DNA of 49,552 bases from Methanobacterium sp. PtaU1.Bin097 (GCA_002067325.1 MVQY01000066.1:1-49552); one strand, 5' to 3'. Positions 33,984 through 42,879 are shown, counted from the first letter of the stretch. The notes: a model not told the origin generated them from the sequence alone. Made by a program: numbers and translations.

Positions 33984-34475
33984 ATGAAAATAGTTATAAA
34001 TGGTATTCACGCTAATTTAAGGTTCTCAGCAGCCCATATGATCCCCTGCCACGAGTTCTGCGGTGGGATCCATGGACATTCCTACCACGTGGATGTACAG
34101 GTGGAAGGGGAACGGTCCGGTGAATTCGGATTCGTGGTGGACTTTAAGAAAGTTAAGGAATTAACGCGGGATATATGCAAAAAACTGGATCATAAACTTT
34201 TAATCCCACTAAATAATAATGAAATAAAGTTCAAAAAGTTGGAAGAATCAATAGAATTCTCCATAAGAGAAAAAGAGTATAAGATCCCCGCCGAGGACTG
34301 CACTTTACTCCCTTTGAAATCCACTTCTGCAGAGGATATGGCGGAATATTTCGCGGAAAAACTTTACAGTTCACTTAAAGCAGATGAAGCGGAATCAAAC
34401 ACTAAGATTAAAAGTGTCCAGGTATGTGTAAATGAAGGAATAGGACAGGGTGCCTATTTTGAAAGACTAGATTAG
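33984..34475 (+). CDS. queD: 6-carboxy-tetrahydropterin synthase (QueD/PTPS family)
   Basis: This 163-residue enzyme has the zinc site of the 6-pyruvoyl-tetrahydropterin synthase family: the first His in FSAAHMI (about residue 19) and the pair in GIHGHSYHVDV (about residues 30-33). The catalytic Cys is in PCHEFCGG and the C-terminal glutamate is in VNEGIGQGAYFE. In archaea QueD makes 6-carboxy-tetrahydropterin on the route to preQ0, the precursor of archaeosine in tRNA position 15. It is longer than bacterial QueD (about 120) because of an inserted charged segment in the middle (LNNNEIKFKKLEESIEFS). It is eight bases before queE, which supports the assignment. Confidence 0.92.
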   Translation: MKIVINGIHANLRFSAAHMIPCHEFCGGIHGHSYHVDVQVEGERSGEFGFVVDFKKVKELTRDICKKLDHKLLIPLNNNEIKFKKLEESIEFSIREKEYKIPAEDCTLLPLKSTSAEDMAEYFAEKLYSSLKADEAESNTKIKSVQVCVNEGIGQGAYFERLD

Positions 34476-34483
34476 GTTAACCA

Positions 34484-35185
34484 ATGAAAACACGTATTAA
34501 TGAGGTTTTCTCCAGTATACAGGGTGAAGGTAAGCTCGTGGGCAGGAGACAGGTGTTTATAAGATTTTCTGGCTGTAACTTAGACTGTAACTACTGTGAT
34601 ACCCCAGAGAGCAGAGACCCAAATTTGGGAGAGTGTATATCAACTGGTGAACTCCAAAGAAGGGTTGAAGATTTAATCACGCCTGATTTCCATTCTCTGT
34701 CTTTAACTGGTGGTGAACCCCTTCTTCAGGCTGATTTTATAGGGGAATTTCTCCAAAACTATCCTGTGGATGCACTCCTTGAAACCAATGGATCGTTACC
34801 CAATGAATTGGGGAAGATATTGGATTTAATCAGTTATGCATCGGTGGATGTTAAATTACCAGAACATGAATCCGTTTCTGACTATAATGGTCTTTTAGAT
34901 AACGAACTAAAATCCATAAATCTATTAATAGAGGAGGGCATAAATACATATTGTAAATTTGTTGTGTTACCCTCTAGCAAGGTGGACACCGTAACTTTTA
35001 TAGCCTCCCGGATAGTCCAGGAGGTTAAGGATACCTCTAAACTTTCTTTAATTATTCAACCAGAAAGTCCACTTACCCGTTGGGAAAATGAGCAGGATAA
35101 ATTGTTGGAAATATCAGAAAAAACCGGGAAATATTTGGATGTTCTAGTGATACCCCAAGTTCATAAACTTCTAAACATCAGATAA
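34484..35185 (+). CDS. queE: 7-carboxy-7-deazaguanine synthase (radical SAM, QueE)
   Basis: This 233-residue radical SAM enzyme has the N-terminal substrate loop FSSIQGEGKLVGRRQVFIRF and the cluster motif CNLDCNYC (C31, C35, C38; C-x3-C-x2-C). SLTGGEPLL follows for SAM binding. QueE converts the QueD product to 7-carboxy-7-deazaguanine. A C-terminal LSLIIQPESPLTR segment matches the family. The gene pair has no queC in this window, so the pathway must be completed elsewhere in the genome. Confidence 0.94.
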   Translation: MKTRINEVFSSIQGEGKLVGRRQVFIRFSGCNLDCNYCDTPESRDPNLGECISTGELQRRVEDLITPDFHSLSLTGGEPLLQADFIGEFLQNYPVDALLETNGSLPNELGKILDLISYASVDVKLPEHESVSDYNGLLDNELKSINLLIEEGINTYCKFVVLPSSKVDTVTFIASRIVQEVKDTSKLSLIIQPESPLTRWENEQDKLLEISEKTGKYLDVLVIPQVHKLLNIR

Positions 35186-35199
35186 ATAGGAGGTTCAGT

Positions 35200-35751
35200 A
35201 TGGAAATGGATACTAAAGTAACAGTGCATGATGCCATGACATCGAATGTGTTGACAGTAGATCCGGGAACCAGTGTTGCAGATGCTGCACACTTGATGAC
35301 CAAATTCAAGATCGGTAGCTTAATAGTGAAGAGCAACTCCGAACCGGAAGGACTTATCACAGAAAGTGATATAATCAGCAAAGTAGTCTCTAAGGACCTT
35401 AAGGCAAGTGATATTACAGTCGGCACAGTCATGACTCGAAACCTCATATCAATAAGTCCGGGGAGTGAATTAAATGAAGCCGCCCGGGTCATGGCAAAAA
35501 ATAATATCAGAAGATTGCCAGTAGTTAATGAAGGGACTCTAGTAGGAATATTAACCTCATCAGATGTTTTGATGGTTTCTCCTGAATTAACAGAGATTTT
35601 GGTGGAAGATGCTAGGATGCGAAACCAGAATGAAAGATATGTAGAAGGTCCATATCCCGTACCGGGAGTTTGTGAGGGCTGCGGTAATTTCATGGACGAC
35701 CTGGTTGAAGTGGATGGTAAATTTCTCTGTGAAGATTGTATGGAGAGGTAG
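35200..35751 (+). CDS. CBS-domain pair with C-terminal zinc ribbon
   Basis: The 183-residue protein has two CBS domains (residues about 8-63, VHDAMTSNVLTVDPGTSVADA, and 75-130, VGTVMTRNLISISPGSELNEA). A C-terminal zinc-binding element follows: C158, C161, C177 and C180 (CEGCGNF, then CEDCMER). CBS pairs bind adenosyl ligands such as AMP, ATP or SAM and act as energy sensors. The added ribbon suggests nucleic-acid or protein contact. It follows queE by 14 bases behind an AGGAGG ribosome site, so is part of the queDE operon. Partner unknown. Confidence 0.92.
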   Translation: MEMDTKVTVHDAMTSNVLTVDPGTSVADAAHLMTKFKIGSLIVKSNSEPEGLITESDIISKVVSKDLKASDITVGTVMTRNLISISPGSELNEAARVMAKNNIRRLPVVNEGTLVGILTSSDVLMVSPELTEILVEDARMRNQNERYVEGPYPVPGVCEGCGNFMDDLVEVDGKFLCEDCMER

Positions 35752-35760
35752 GTGATTGAA

Positions 35761-36576
35761 TTGGATCACGTGGAAGAGATCATGACCTCCCGCCCTTTAA
35801 CCGTTACTGTGGATACTCACGCCACAAGAGTAAGGTCTATTTTACGAGAAGATGGTTTTAGGGCCCTGCCGGTTGTGAACAACCATCGTTTGGAAGGAAT
35901 CATAACTCGGGGGGATATTATGAACATATCCGCCACCAAATCAAACGTAGATGCCCGGGGAGTAATGCAACACCCCAAGGTGATCACCACCCCTGATGTA
36001 GATATCAGGCAACTAGCCAGAAACCTTCTTAAAGCAGATACTGTACAGGCACCGGTGGTGGAATCAGCCGACAGCATGCAGCTGGTGGGAATAGTCAGTG
36101 CAGTGGATATACTTAGAAAATTTTTATACAACGGTAAAAAACCAGCCCACAATGATATAAGCAGTATCTTCACCAGAGACGTGGTAACCTGCACATATGA
36201 TGAGCCCATATCCAAGGTGTGGGATTTGATGGACGAGACAGGATTTTCCGGCCTCCCAGTTATCAAAAATAAAAAACTCATCGGTATAATAACCAGGAAA
36301 GACATAATAGATTCAGGGCACGTTAGAATCGGCAGGGAATCTGGTGAAATAAAGCGTTCCATCAGGGTGGAGAAGGTCATGAAGACCCCGCCCCTGGTTA
36401 CAACCCCACAAAACAGCGTAACAGAAGTGGCCCAGATGATGATCGAGTACGATATAGGAAGGCTGCCCGTAGTTGAAAATCCAGTGTACGTTAAAAAAGA
36501 GCCAAATAGAGCTACCAAATCTGATCTAATAGGTATAATTGCAAGAGAAGATATTTTATGGTCCTATTTAGGATAA
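35761..36576 (+). CDS. Four-CBS-domain protein
   Basis: This roughly 271-residue protein is built of four CBS domains with starts near VEEIMTSRPLTV, ARGVMQHPKVITT, ISSIFTRDVVTCT and VEKVMKTPPLVTT. An insert in the last domain carries KKEPNRATKSD. Start choice: GTG 35752 is the longest option, but AGGTGATTGAA lies just ahead of TTG 35761, giving MDHVEEIMTS, which matches the other CBS proteins here. It is translated from the same transcript as the previous CBS gene. Nucleotide sensing is inferred from the family. Confidence 0.88.
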   Translation: MDHVEEIMTSRPLTVTVDTHATRVRSILREDGFRALPVVNNHRLEGIITRGDIMNISATKSNVDARGVMQHPKVITTPDVDIRQLARNLLKADTVQAPVVESADSMQLVGIVSAVDILRKFLYNGKKPAHNDISSIFTRDVVTCTYDEPISKVWDLMDETGFSGLPVIKNKKLIGIITRKDIIDSGHVRIGRESGEIKRSIRVEKVMKTPPLVTTPQNSVTEVAQMMIEYDIGRLPVVENPVYVKKEPNRATKSDLIGIIAREDILWSYLG

Positions 36577-36670
36577 TTGCCTATATAAATTGCCTGTTGA
36601 ATTATAGGCCTGTTTTTTAGTAATTTAAATATTAAACATCTCCACTAGATGATTTAACGAAGGTGTATTA

Positions 36671-37606
36671 ATGAGAAGAAGACAACCAGTAAACTTGGTG
36701 AAATCAATGGACCGAGGTCCATTGGAATTTAAAACACGAACCTCTGAACATGAAGGGGACGTGATGAGCATAGCCCGAAGAGAGGTGGTAACTGCACCTC
36801 AAAGTACAACCATACAGGAAGCCTCTGAAACCATGGTCAAGAACAAGTTCAGAAGGCTACCTATAACCGATCCAGGAACAGGTAAACTACTGGGAATAGT
36901 GACCTCCATGGACATCCTGGATTTTCTAGGCGGCGGGGATAAATATAAGATTTTAGAAGATAAGTATCAGGGCAACTTCCTGGCTGCAGTAAATGAATCT
37001 GTAAAGGAGATAATGACCAGGGAAGTTCATGTGTTGAGTGATAAGGATTCGGTGGAGGACGCCATCGAGAACATGATTAAATGGGAAGTAGGAGCACTTC
37101 CTGTAACGGATTCCCAGGATAAGATAGTGGGCATAGTATCTGAGAGAGATTTCGTGCTGCTCATGGCCGGAGTACTCACCGATGAACTGGTAGAAAACTA
37201 CATGACGGAAAATGTCATCTCCACCACCCCCGGTACAAGAATTGAAGGCGCATCCAAGATAATGGTCCGCAACAAACTCCGTAGAATCCCGGTGATAGGA
37301 GAAGAACGTAAAACACCCCACCCCGAGAAGGAGAAGATCGTGGGCATAGTCACCGCCACCGATGTTATGGAATTTTTAGGGGAAAACCGGGCCTTCAACA
37401 GCACGGGAAATGCAGAAGAGATCCTGAACACTTACATAAGCGATATAATGGAACAAAATGTCATATCCACCACCACCCGTACCCGACTAGGTGATATATG
37501 CCAGATAATGGAAGATAAAGGCATGGGCGGACTACCTGTAGTTCACGGTGATGAATTACAGGGAATAATAACCGAAAGTGATATTTTAAGAGCTTTCTGT
37601 GGATAA
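36671..37606 (+). CDS. Four-CBS-domain protein with basic N-terminal extension
   Basis: This 311-residue protein starts with a basic tail of about 30 residues (RRRQPVNLVKSMDRGPLEFK), then four CBS domains: MSIARREVVTAPQ, VKEIMTREVHVLS, VENYMTENVISTTP and ISDIMEQNVISTTT. The tail is unlike the other CBS proteins of the cluster and could bind nucleic acid or a partner. A 94-base gap with TATA-like AATTTAAATATT (36623-36634) precedes it, so it probably has its own promoter. Confidence 0.9.
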   Translation: MRRRQPVNLVKSMDRGPLEFKTRTSEHEGDVMSIARREVVTAPQSTTIQEASETMVKNKFRRLPITDPGTGKLLGIVTSMDILDFLGGGDKYKILEDKYQGNFLAAVNESVKEIMTREVHVLSDKDSVEDAIENMIKWEVGALPVTDSQDKIVGIVSERDFVLLMAGVLTDELVENYMTENVISTTPGTRIEGASKIMVRNKLRRIPVIGEERKTPHPEKEKIVGIVTATDVMEFLGENRAFNSTGNAEEILNTYISDIMEQNVISTTTRTRLGDICQIMEDKGMGGLPVVHGDELQGIITESDILRAFCG

Positions 37607-37671
37607 AAAATAAAAGATAAAACGTAACTCTATAGTCATCTAAAATTAAAAGCCTCTGGCGGATGATAGAT

Positions 37672-38511
37672 ATGAAAGTTGAAGACATAATGAGTGATGA
37701 AGTAGTTGTGATGCAGGAAAACCAGCAGGTAAATCATGCCAGGAACTTAATGCTCAAACACGGCCTCAGCAGGGTAGTGATTGTTGACACTCAGGGGAAA
37801 CCAGTGGGAATTGTTACCGAAAAGGATTTAAGCCGAAAGATGAGGGGTAACGGGCCCGAATGGAAAAGAAGACCCATAGATAAGATATTAATTGGCCGGG
37901 TCATGACAGAAGGCCTGGTAACCACGAGGCCCTCAGACGATGTCCAGAACGTGGTGGAGTTAATGCTTAAAAATGGTATCAGCTCCATACCCGTGGTGGA
38001 TGATGATGGATTAACCGGTATGGTAACTAAAACAGACCTGTTAAACTTCTACAACGACAAATATCCGGGTAAGTGGAAAGTATCCGAGTTGATGAGTAAA
38101 GATGTGATATCTGTCAATGAAAACCACAGCATCGCCCATGTAATCGGAGTGATGGAGGAAAATGGAATCAGTAAAGTGGTGGTGATACGTGATAACCAGC
38201 CTGTTGGTATCATAACCCCTGAGAATATATCATTTGCTTCTGTGGAAGATTCAGAGACAGGAGTGGCCGTGGAGAAGATATATTTCATCAGAAATTCCAA
38301 TGGAATAGACAAGAAGAACTTCCGCTTGATCTCCATGCTCACCGCCTCAGACATAATGAAAGACGATGTCACCATGATAGATCAGGATGAAGACGCCACT
38401 AAAGCCGCACTCATCATGTTGAAAGAGAAAATAAGCGGACTACCTGTGGTAAAAGACGATGAAATAGTGGGAATAATTACAAAAACAGATTTAATCAGGG
38501 GTATACAATAA
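37672..38511 (+). CDS. Four-CBS-domain protein
   Basis: This 279-residue protein has CBS domains starting at VEDIMSDEVVVMQ, IGRVMTEGLVTTRP, VSELMSKDVISVNE and ASDIMKDDVTMIDQ. The third domain contains a longer loop (EKIYFIRNSNGIDKKNF). ATG 37672 (MKVEDIMS) is preferred over ATG 37663, because GGATGAT sits in front of it and because related proteins start MHVKDIMS. It is third from last in an uninterrupted same-strand series. Ligand not predictable from sequence. Confidence 0.88.
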   Translation: MKVEDIMSDEVVVMQENQQVNHARNLMLKHGLSRVVIVDTQGKPVGIVTEKDLSRKMRGNGPEWKRRPIDKILIGRVMTEGLVTTRPSDDVQNVVELMLKNGISSIPVVDDDGLTGMVTKTDLLNFYNDKYPGKWKVSELMSKDVISVNENHSIAHVIGVMEENGISKVVVIRDNQPVGIITPENISFASVEDSETGVAVEKIYFIRNSNGIDKKNFRLISMLTASDIMKDDVTMIDQDEDATKAALIMLKEKISGLPVVKDDEIVGIITKTDLIRGIQ

Positions 38512-38578
38512 TCAAATCCCATTATTTATTACCCAATTGCCCCTAGAAAACTTCAATACGTTTAAAGGAGAATAAAAA

Positions 38579-39400
38579 ATGCACGTGAAAGATATAATGA
38601 GCAGAGAAGTATTTTTGGTGGATAAGGATCAAAACATACAGGATGCACTTAAGATCATGAAAAAGCATAAAGTCTCCCGACTCCCGGTGGTAAACACCAA
38701 TAGTCACCATGTAAAAGAACTGGTGGGAATAATGACTGAAAAGGACATAGCCCGCCGTTTAGGGTCCTCCAGATACGGAAATCTGGCACCCTCCCATTTC
38801 CATGCTTCCACAGTTATGACACACCTACCATTGACCATTGAAAGCAACAAGAGCATAGGTTTAGCCGCACAGATAATGATTGAAAACAACATCGGAGGAA
38901 TACCAGTGGTGGACGGTGGCGAGATCAAGGGGATGCTCACTAAAACAGACTTCCTCAACACTACCAAGGGCAGGTCCTTCCAGGAGATCAAGGTAGAAGA
39001 TCGAATGACAGCGGACCCCATTACCATCGGTCCCCAGGACAGATTGGTCCACGCCCGGAGGCTGATATTCGATGAAGACATCGGAAGACTTCCAGTAACA
39101 GAAGATGATGCGTTAGAGGGGATTGTAACTTCAAAGGACATAGCAAGTTCCATGATCTCTTTCCGGAAAGTAGTGCCAGATAAATACAAACCAGCCCGGA
39201 TCAGGAACCTGCTGGTGGAAGATATCATGACCCAGAACGTTAAAACAGTACCAGGAAGTGCTTCAATTGAAGAGGTTTCCACCATCATGGTGGAAAACAA
39301 TTTCAGTGGACTGCCCGTGCTGGATGAAGGTGAACTCACCGGTATCATTACTAAGACCGATTTAATGAAACTCATAGTGGAACTGGAGGAGGTCCATTGA
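38579..39400 (+). CDS. Four-CBS-domain protein
   Basis: The 273-residue protein has four CBS domains at VKDIMSREVFLVD, ASTVMTHLPLTIES, VEDRMTADPITIGP and VEDIMTQNVKTVPG. AAAGGAG six bases before the ATG is a good ribosome site. The first domain holds a histidine-containing loop (NTNSHHVKELVG). It closes the five-gene CBS series; the 111-base gap downstream leads to the RNA ligase gene and holds no gene I can support. Confidence 0.9.
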   Translation: MHVKDIMSREVFLVDKDQNIQDALKIMKKHKVSRLPVVNTNSHHVKELVGIMTEKDIARRLGSSRYGNLAPSHFHASTVMTHLPLTIESNKSIGLAAQIMIENNIGGIPVVDGGEIKGMLTKTDFLNTTKGRSFQEIKVEDRMTADPITIGPQDRLVHARRLIFDEDIGRLPVTEDDALEGIVTSKDIASSMISFRKVVPDKYKPARIRNLLVEDIMTQNVKTVPGSASIEEVSTIMVENNFSGLPVLDEGELTGIITKTDLMKLIVELEEVH

Positions 39401-39511
39401 GATCGACGGCGTAAATTGCGCTAAATACAGTAACGGATGGATATAAGGTCAGGAAGGATATCGCCAGATAAATTCTATTTTAAATGTTCTTCCTACAGGA
39501 TCAATTAAGAA

Positions 39512-40648
39512 ATGTCTCTCAAAGAGTTTATTGTTAAGGAACTTCCTGAACTACTCGACTTAGAACCTCATAAACTGGAAGAGTCGTATAAGAAGGGTAA
39601 CCTTAAATTTTACCAGAGCAGGTTCATCACCGCCCTGCAATTTAGAAAGGCCGTGGGTAAAATCGAAGCCGGAACCATGGTCTCTCTTGGGGAGGAAATC
39701 CAGGTAATCAGGGGATTTCCCAAGATAAGAAGGACCCTGATGTTAAAGGAAGCTATAAAATCCCACTTCCAGGGGGAAGTGGCAGTTGAAGAGAAGATGA
39801 ACGGATACAACGTCCGCATAGCCTTCATAGATCCGGAAATTGTGGCCTTCACCCGGGGCGGATATGTATGCCCCTACACCACCAAGAAAGCACAGGAACT
39901 CATGGATTTAACCCAGTTCTTCCAGGACCATGGAGATCTGGTGATATGTGGGGAGATGTTGGGGACAAACAACCCTTACGTATCCCATTACTACCCGGAG
40001 ATAGGGGAACTGGGCTTTAGAATATTCGATGTAAGGGAAAAACTCACCGGGAAACCATTACCTGTAAATCAGAAGAGAGAACTACTGAATGAATATAATC
40101 TACCACCAGTTAACCTATTGGGGATTTACTCCGTTGAAGATGCTCCCACTAAAATATTAGAACTGGTTAAAAGGTTAGGAGAAAATGGAAGAGAGGGCGT
40201 GGTTATGAAGGATCCCCAGATGGAGATACCCCCACTCAAGTACACCTCCTCCCAGGCACATGATGATGAACTGATATATGCCTTTAAATTCCCATTCGAT
40301 CTGGGTCAAGCATTCTTCTTCAGCAGAGTAGTCAGGGAAGGCTTCCAGTCATATGAAATGCAGGAGTCAGAAGAGGAAATGAAACAAAGAGCCCAGAGGC
40401 TGGGAGAATCGATATTATACCCCATGTTACAGACTATAAAACATGTTTCCGCCCATGAAGTTGCCGGGGAAGACCTGACGATGGATGCCGAGAGTCCGGA
40501 GGAAGTAGAAGAGTTTTTAAGGCACCTCCGCGATTTAGGTGTGGTGGCAGTTCTGATAAAATATGAGGATGGAAAGGCATTTATAAGAAAAGTACATCAA
40601 TCAACCACTGATAAAATAACCAACTATCTTAACGGTGGATTGTATTAA
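39512..40648 (+). CDS. ATP-dependent circular RNA ligase (Rnl3 family, MthRnl-like)
   Basis: The 378-residue nucleotidyltransferase has ligase motif I as EEKMNGYNVR with the adenylated lysine at K95. Later motifs follow, including FTRGGYVCP, GEMLGTNNPYV, EGVVMKDP and AFKFPFD (the V-type lysine). Length and layout match the Methanothermobacter RNA ligase MthRnl, whose catalytic lysine is K97 as I remember it. A C-terminal helical domain (about 260-378) is the dimerisation part of this family. It seals RNA ends, including circularisation; the physiological substrate in methanogens is not settled. Confidence 0.93.
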   Translation: MSLKEFIVKELPELLDLEPHKLEESYKKGNLKFYQSRFITALQFRKAVGKIEAGTMVSLGEEIQVIRGFPKIRRTLMLKEAIKSHFQGEVAVEEKMNGYNVRIAFIDPEIVAFTRGGYVCPYTTKKAQELMDLTQFFQDHGDLVICGEMLGTNNPYVSHYYPEIGELGFRIFDVREKLTGKPLPVNQKRELLNEYNLPPVNLLGIYSVEDAPTKILELVKRLGENGREGVVMKDPQMEIPPLKYTSSQAHDDELIYAFKFPFDLGQAFFFSRVVREGFQSYEMQESEEEMKQRAQRLGESILYPMLQTIKHVSAHEVAGEDLTMDAESPEEVEEFLRHLRDLGVVAVLIKYEDGKAFIRKVHQSTTDKITNYLNGGLY

Positions 40649-40673
40649 ATAAAATAATGAAATGGTTTTGTTT

Positions 40674-41483
40674 ATGAAAATAGCATTTTTCGGCCCTCCA
40701 GGTACGTTTACCGAGGAAGCGGCCCTGACTATAGGGGGGGAGCATATAACCTTCAACACCATCTCGGAGGTTTTCCAAGCAGTGGATGATGACGAAGCAG
40801 ACTGTGGGGTGGTTCCCATAGAAAACTCCATAGAAGGTTCGGTGGGCATAACACTGGATCTGTTGACCCATGATTATGATTTAAAGATAAAGGGAGAGAT
40901 CATACTCCCTATAGGCCATAATCTCCTGATAAACCCTGATGCAGAGTTGGGTGATATTGAAATAGTTTATTCCCATTCACAGGCCCTGTCCCAGTGCCGG
41001 AAATTCATCGAAGACCTGAAGGTGGAGATGCGTTCTGTAACCAGCACATCAAAGGCAGCTGAACTAATTGTGGGGAAAAAATCCTCTGCTGCAATCAGCA
41101 CCAGGAGAGCGGCAGAGATAAACGGTTTAAAAATTGTAACACGTGATATTCAGGATTACAAGAATAATTTAACCCGGTTTGTAATAATCAGCCGGGAAGA
41201 CCACGATAAAACTGGTAAGGATAAAACATCCATTGTGTTTTCCCTTTCAGAAGACAGGCCGGGAGGTTTATATGAAATACTGGGAGTTTTTGCCGATTAT
41301 AACATTAACCTCACCAAGATAGAGTCCAGACCATCCAAGGAGAAACTGGGAAGATACATATTCTTCATAGATTTTGAGGGGCACAGGGAGGATGAGATGA
41401 TCAGAAACATTATAAATATGATAAAACCAAAAGTAGGATACGTAAAGATTTTTGGTTCATACCCTAAAGAAGGAGATGATTGA
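40674..41483 (+). CDS. pheA: Prephenate dehydratase with ACT domain
   Basis: This enzyme converts prephenate to phenylpyruvate in phenylalanine synthesis. The 269-residue monofunctional enzyme begins MKIAFFGPPGTFTEEAA and has the substrate phrase DCGVVPIENSIEGSVGITLD. The catalytic Thr is in NLTRFVIISRED. A C-terminal ACT domain (about 180-260; SEDRPGGLYEILGVFADYNINLTKIESRP) includes the ESRP phrase of Phe feedback binding. I take ATG 40674 rather than the in-frame ATG 40662 because homologues begin at MKIAFFGP; no clear ribosome site distinguishes them. The last eight bases overlap the next gene. Confidence 0.96.
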   Translation: MKIAFFGPPGTFTEEAALTIGGEHITFNTISEVFQAVDDDEADCGVVPIENSIEGSVGITLDLLTHDYDLKIKGEIILPIGHNLLINPDAELGDIEIVYSHSQALSQCRKFIEDLKVEMRSVTSTSKAAELIVGKKSSAAISTRRAAEINGLKIVTRDIQDYKNNLTRFVIISREDHDKTGKDKTSIVFSLSEDRPGGLYEILGVFADYNINLTKIESRPSKEKLGRYIFFIDFEGHREDEMIRNIINMIKPKVGYVKIFGSYPKEGDD

Positions 41484-42156
41484 TATAAAATCAGATAAAG
41501 AAAAAGTCATCCGAAGTTTGCAGGAACTGGAGTTTGAGTTTTCACAGGGTAACGTTTCAGAGAAGACTTATAACTCTCAAAAAAAGGATTTACAAAGTAA
41601 GCTGGAGACTTTGGAAGTAGCTGATAGGGTTAAACGATTACAGGGCAGAGGGGAGGTTGAAAAACCCCTGGAATATTGGACAGAGAAGAAAGAAGCTGAG
41701 GAAGCTAAACAGGCTAAAGAAGAGCTTATGAAACAATTCATCACCTCTTCCAGTCCATCCTACCCTAAAGCCAAAACCGCATCAAATGGAAAACAGCGTA
41801 AAGCAGTGATATATACCATACTGGCATTAATATTCGTTACAGGTATAGGATTTGGAGTCTTCCTCATGAAGATACCGTCCGAATCAGCAGCAGCAAACAT
41901 GACTATAAATCAAAGTGCATTCCCCGTGGTAAACAACACCACCAACATGACCAATACAACCACCAGCACCAATAACACCGGACAATCCTCATCAACGAGT
42001 AGAAGTAGTGGCACCAGTACCAGTGGCAGCAGTAATAGCGGTGGAAGTACCGGTGGAAGTACTGGCACTAGTACGGGTGGTAACACTGGCGGTAATACCG
42101 GTGGAACTACTGGCGGTAACACTGGCACTAGTACGGGTGGTAACACTGGTGGATAG
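41476..42156 (+). CDS. Membrane-anchored protein with coiled coil and Ser/Thr/Gly/Asn-rich tail
   Basis: This 226-residue protein in order has a charged helical coiled-coil part (residues about 1-95, LQELEFEFSQGNVSEKTYNS), one membrane helix (about 117-137, AVIYTILALIFVTGIGFGVF) and a low-complexity tail of about 90 residues. The tail is rich in Thr, Asn, Gly and Ser with TGGNTGG-type repeats and several N-x-T glycosylation sequons. By the positive-inside rule the coiled coil is cytoplasmic and the tail outside. ATG 41476 overlaps the pheA stop by eight bases; GGAG directly abuts it, so an unusual start cannot be excluded. No family recognised. Confidence 0.75.
   Translation: MIDIKSDKEKVIRSLQELEFEFSQGNVSEKTYNSQKKDLQSKLETLEVADRVKRLQGRGEVEKPLEYWTEKKEAEEAKQAKEELMKQFITSSSPSYPKAKTASNGKQRKAVIYTILALIFVTGIGFGVFLMKIPSESAAANMTINQSAFPVVNNTTNMTNTTTSTNNTGQSSSTSRSSGTSTSGSSNSGGSTGGSTGTSTGGNTGGNTGGTTGGNTGTSTGGNTGG
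42058..42153. repeat. Imperfect in-frame repeats encoding the TGGNTGG tail
   Basis: The segment ACTGGCACTAGTACGGGTGG occurs at 42061 and again at 42121, with GGTAACACTGG-type units in between and after. All are in frame, so repeat-number changes would lengthen or shorten the tail without frameshift. Confidence 0.8.
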
Positions 42157-42170
42157 AGATCATCCATAAT

Positions 42171-42197
42171 TCCTTTTTTTTATTTAAAATTTTTTTA
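42171..42197 (+). terminator. T-tract terminator
   Basis: T8 followed by a second T7 within 27 bases, starting 15 bases after the stop of the tail protein. Confidence 0.45.
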
Positions 42198-42283
42198 AAC
42201 TATATAAAGATTTAATTACAATAAAAAATTAATACGATCTAATCGCTTTTAAAAATTCGTTTACATTAATTCAAGGTGAATCT

Positions 42284-42820
42284 ATGAAAAAATACCCAAT
42301 TTTTTTAGTGTTAGTCATATTGACCTTGGTTATTTTAGCCTCTGGGTGTGTTACCGATGATGAGGCCAACCAGACCAAATCTTATTCTGGAAACAATGTT
42401 TCATTCACCTATAATGGGACGTGGGATATAGCAAACACCACGGCACCCAATGCAGTAGTTGCAGTGGGGGATCCTTCCACAGTAGATGCTCGAAATAACC
42501 CATCTACCTTCGTGCTTATCCAGAAACCGAATGATACAGAGGGTAAGGATTTGGAGGCAGTTTACACAGAAAATTATGCACAACTCTTTAACAACACAAC
42601 TAATCAACGTATTTCAGAGGCCAACATCACAGTGAATAATAATAAAGCCTTTGAAAATGTTTACATAACTAATTACGGCGGTTATGAAACCCAGATGAGG
42701 GCGGTGTGGGTTTCACAGAATGGAGTGATATATGTGATTCTCTGCGGCACCATCCCTAACAACTTTGAAAAAGAGCAGAGCAACTTCGATCTGGTTATAA
42801 ACAGCTTTAAAGTTCTTTAA
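42284..42820 (+). CDS. PsbP-related lipoprotein
   Basis: This 178-residue protein has an N-terminal signal and lipobox (LVILASGC, C22), then a domain starting YSGNNVSFTYNGTWDIAN. The beta-rich ending (GVIYVILCGTIPNNFEKEQSNFDLVINSFKVL) is that of PsbP-related proteins of methanogens. Several N-x-T/S sequons are present. It is probably tethered to the outer face of the membrane; family function is unknown. It has a separate promoter with TATA-like AACTATATAAAG at 42198-42209 and an AAGGTGAAT ribosome site. Confidence 0.82.
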   Translation: MKKYPIFLVLVILTLVILASGCVTDDEANQTKSYSGNNVSFTYNGTWDIANTTAPNAVVAVGDPSTVDARNNPSTFVLIQKPNDTEGKDLEAVYTENYAQLFNNTTNQRISEANITVNNNKAFENVYITNYGGYETQMRAVWVSQNGVIYVILCGTIPNNFEKEQSNFDLVINSFKVL

Positions 42821-42825
42821 GTAGG

Positions 42826-42872
42826 AATTTTTTCCTTTTATTTTTGGATTCATTCCCAATTTTTTTTATAGG
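42826..42872 (+). terminator. T-rich terminator region
   Basis: Repeated T runs (T6, T4, T5 and T8) directly after the PsbP-related gene. Confidence 0.4.
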
Positions 42873-42879
42873 GTAGTGC

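Noticed and set aside
35817..36518. Long minus-strand frame opposite a CBS gene
   Set aside because: Exact shadow of the CBS coding region; similar long shadows occur opposite the other CBS genes.
39401..39511. Possible small RNA in the gap before the RNA ligase
   Set aside because: No C/D or H/ACA box, no convincing stem and no promoter-terminator pair were visible.
41910..42167. Minus-strand frame rich in proline and valine
   Set aside because: It is the complement of the Gly/Thr/Asn tail repeats of the plus-strand gene and has no start signal.
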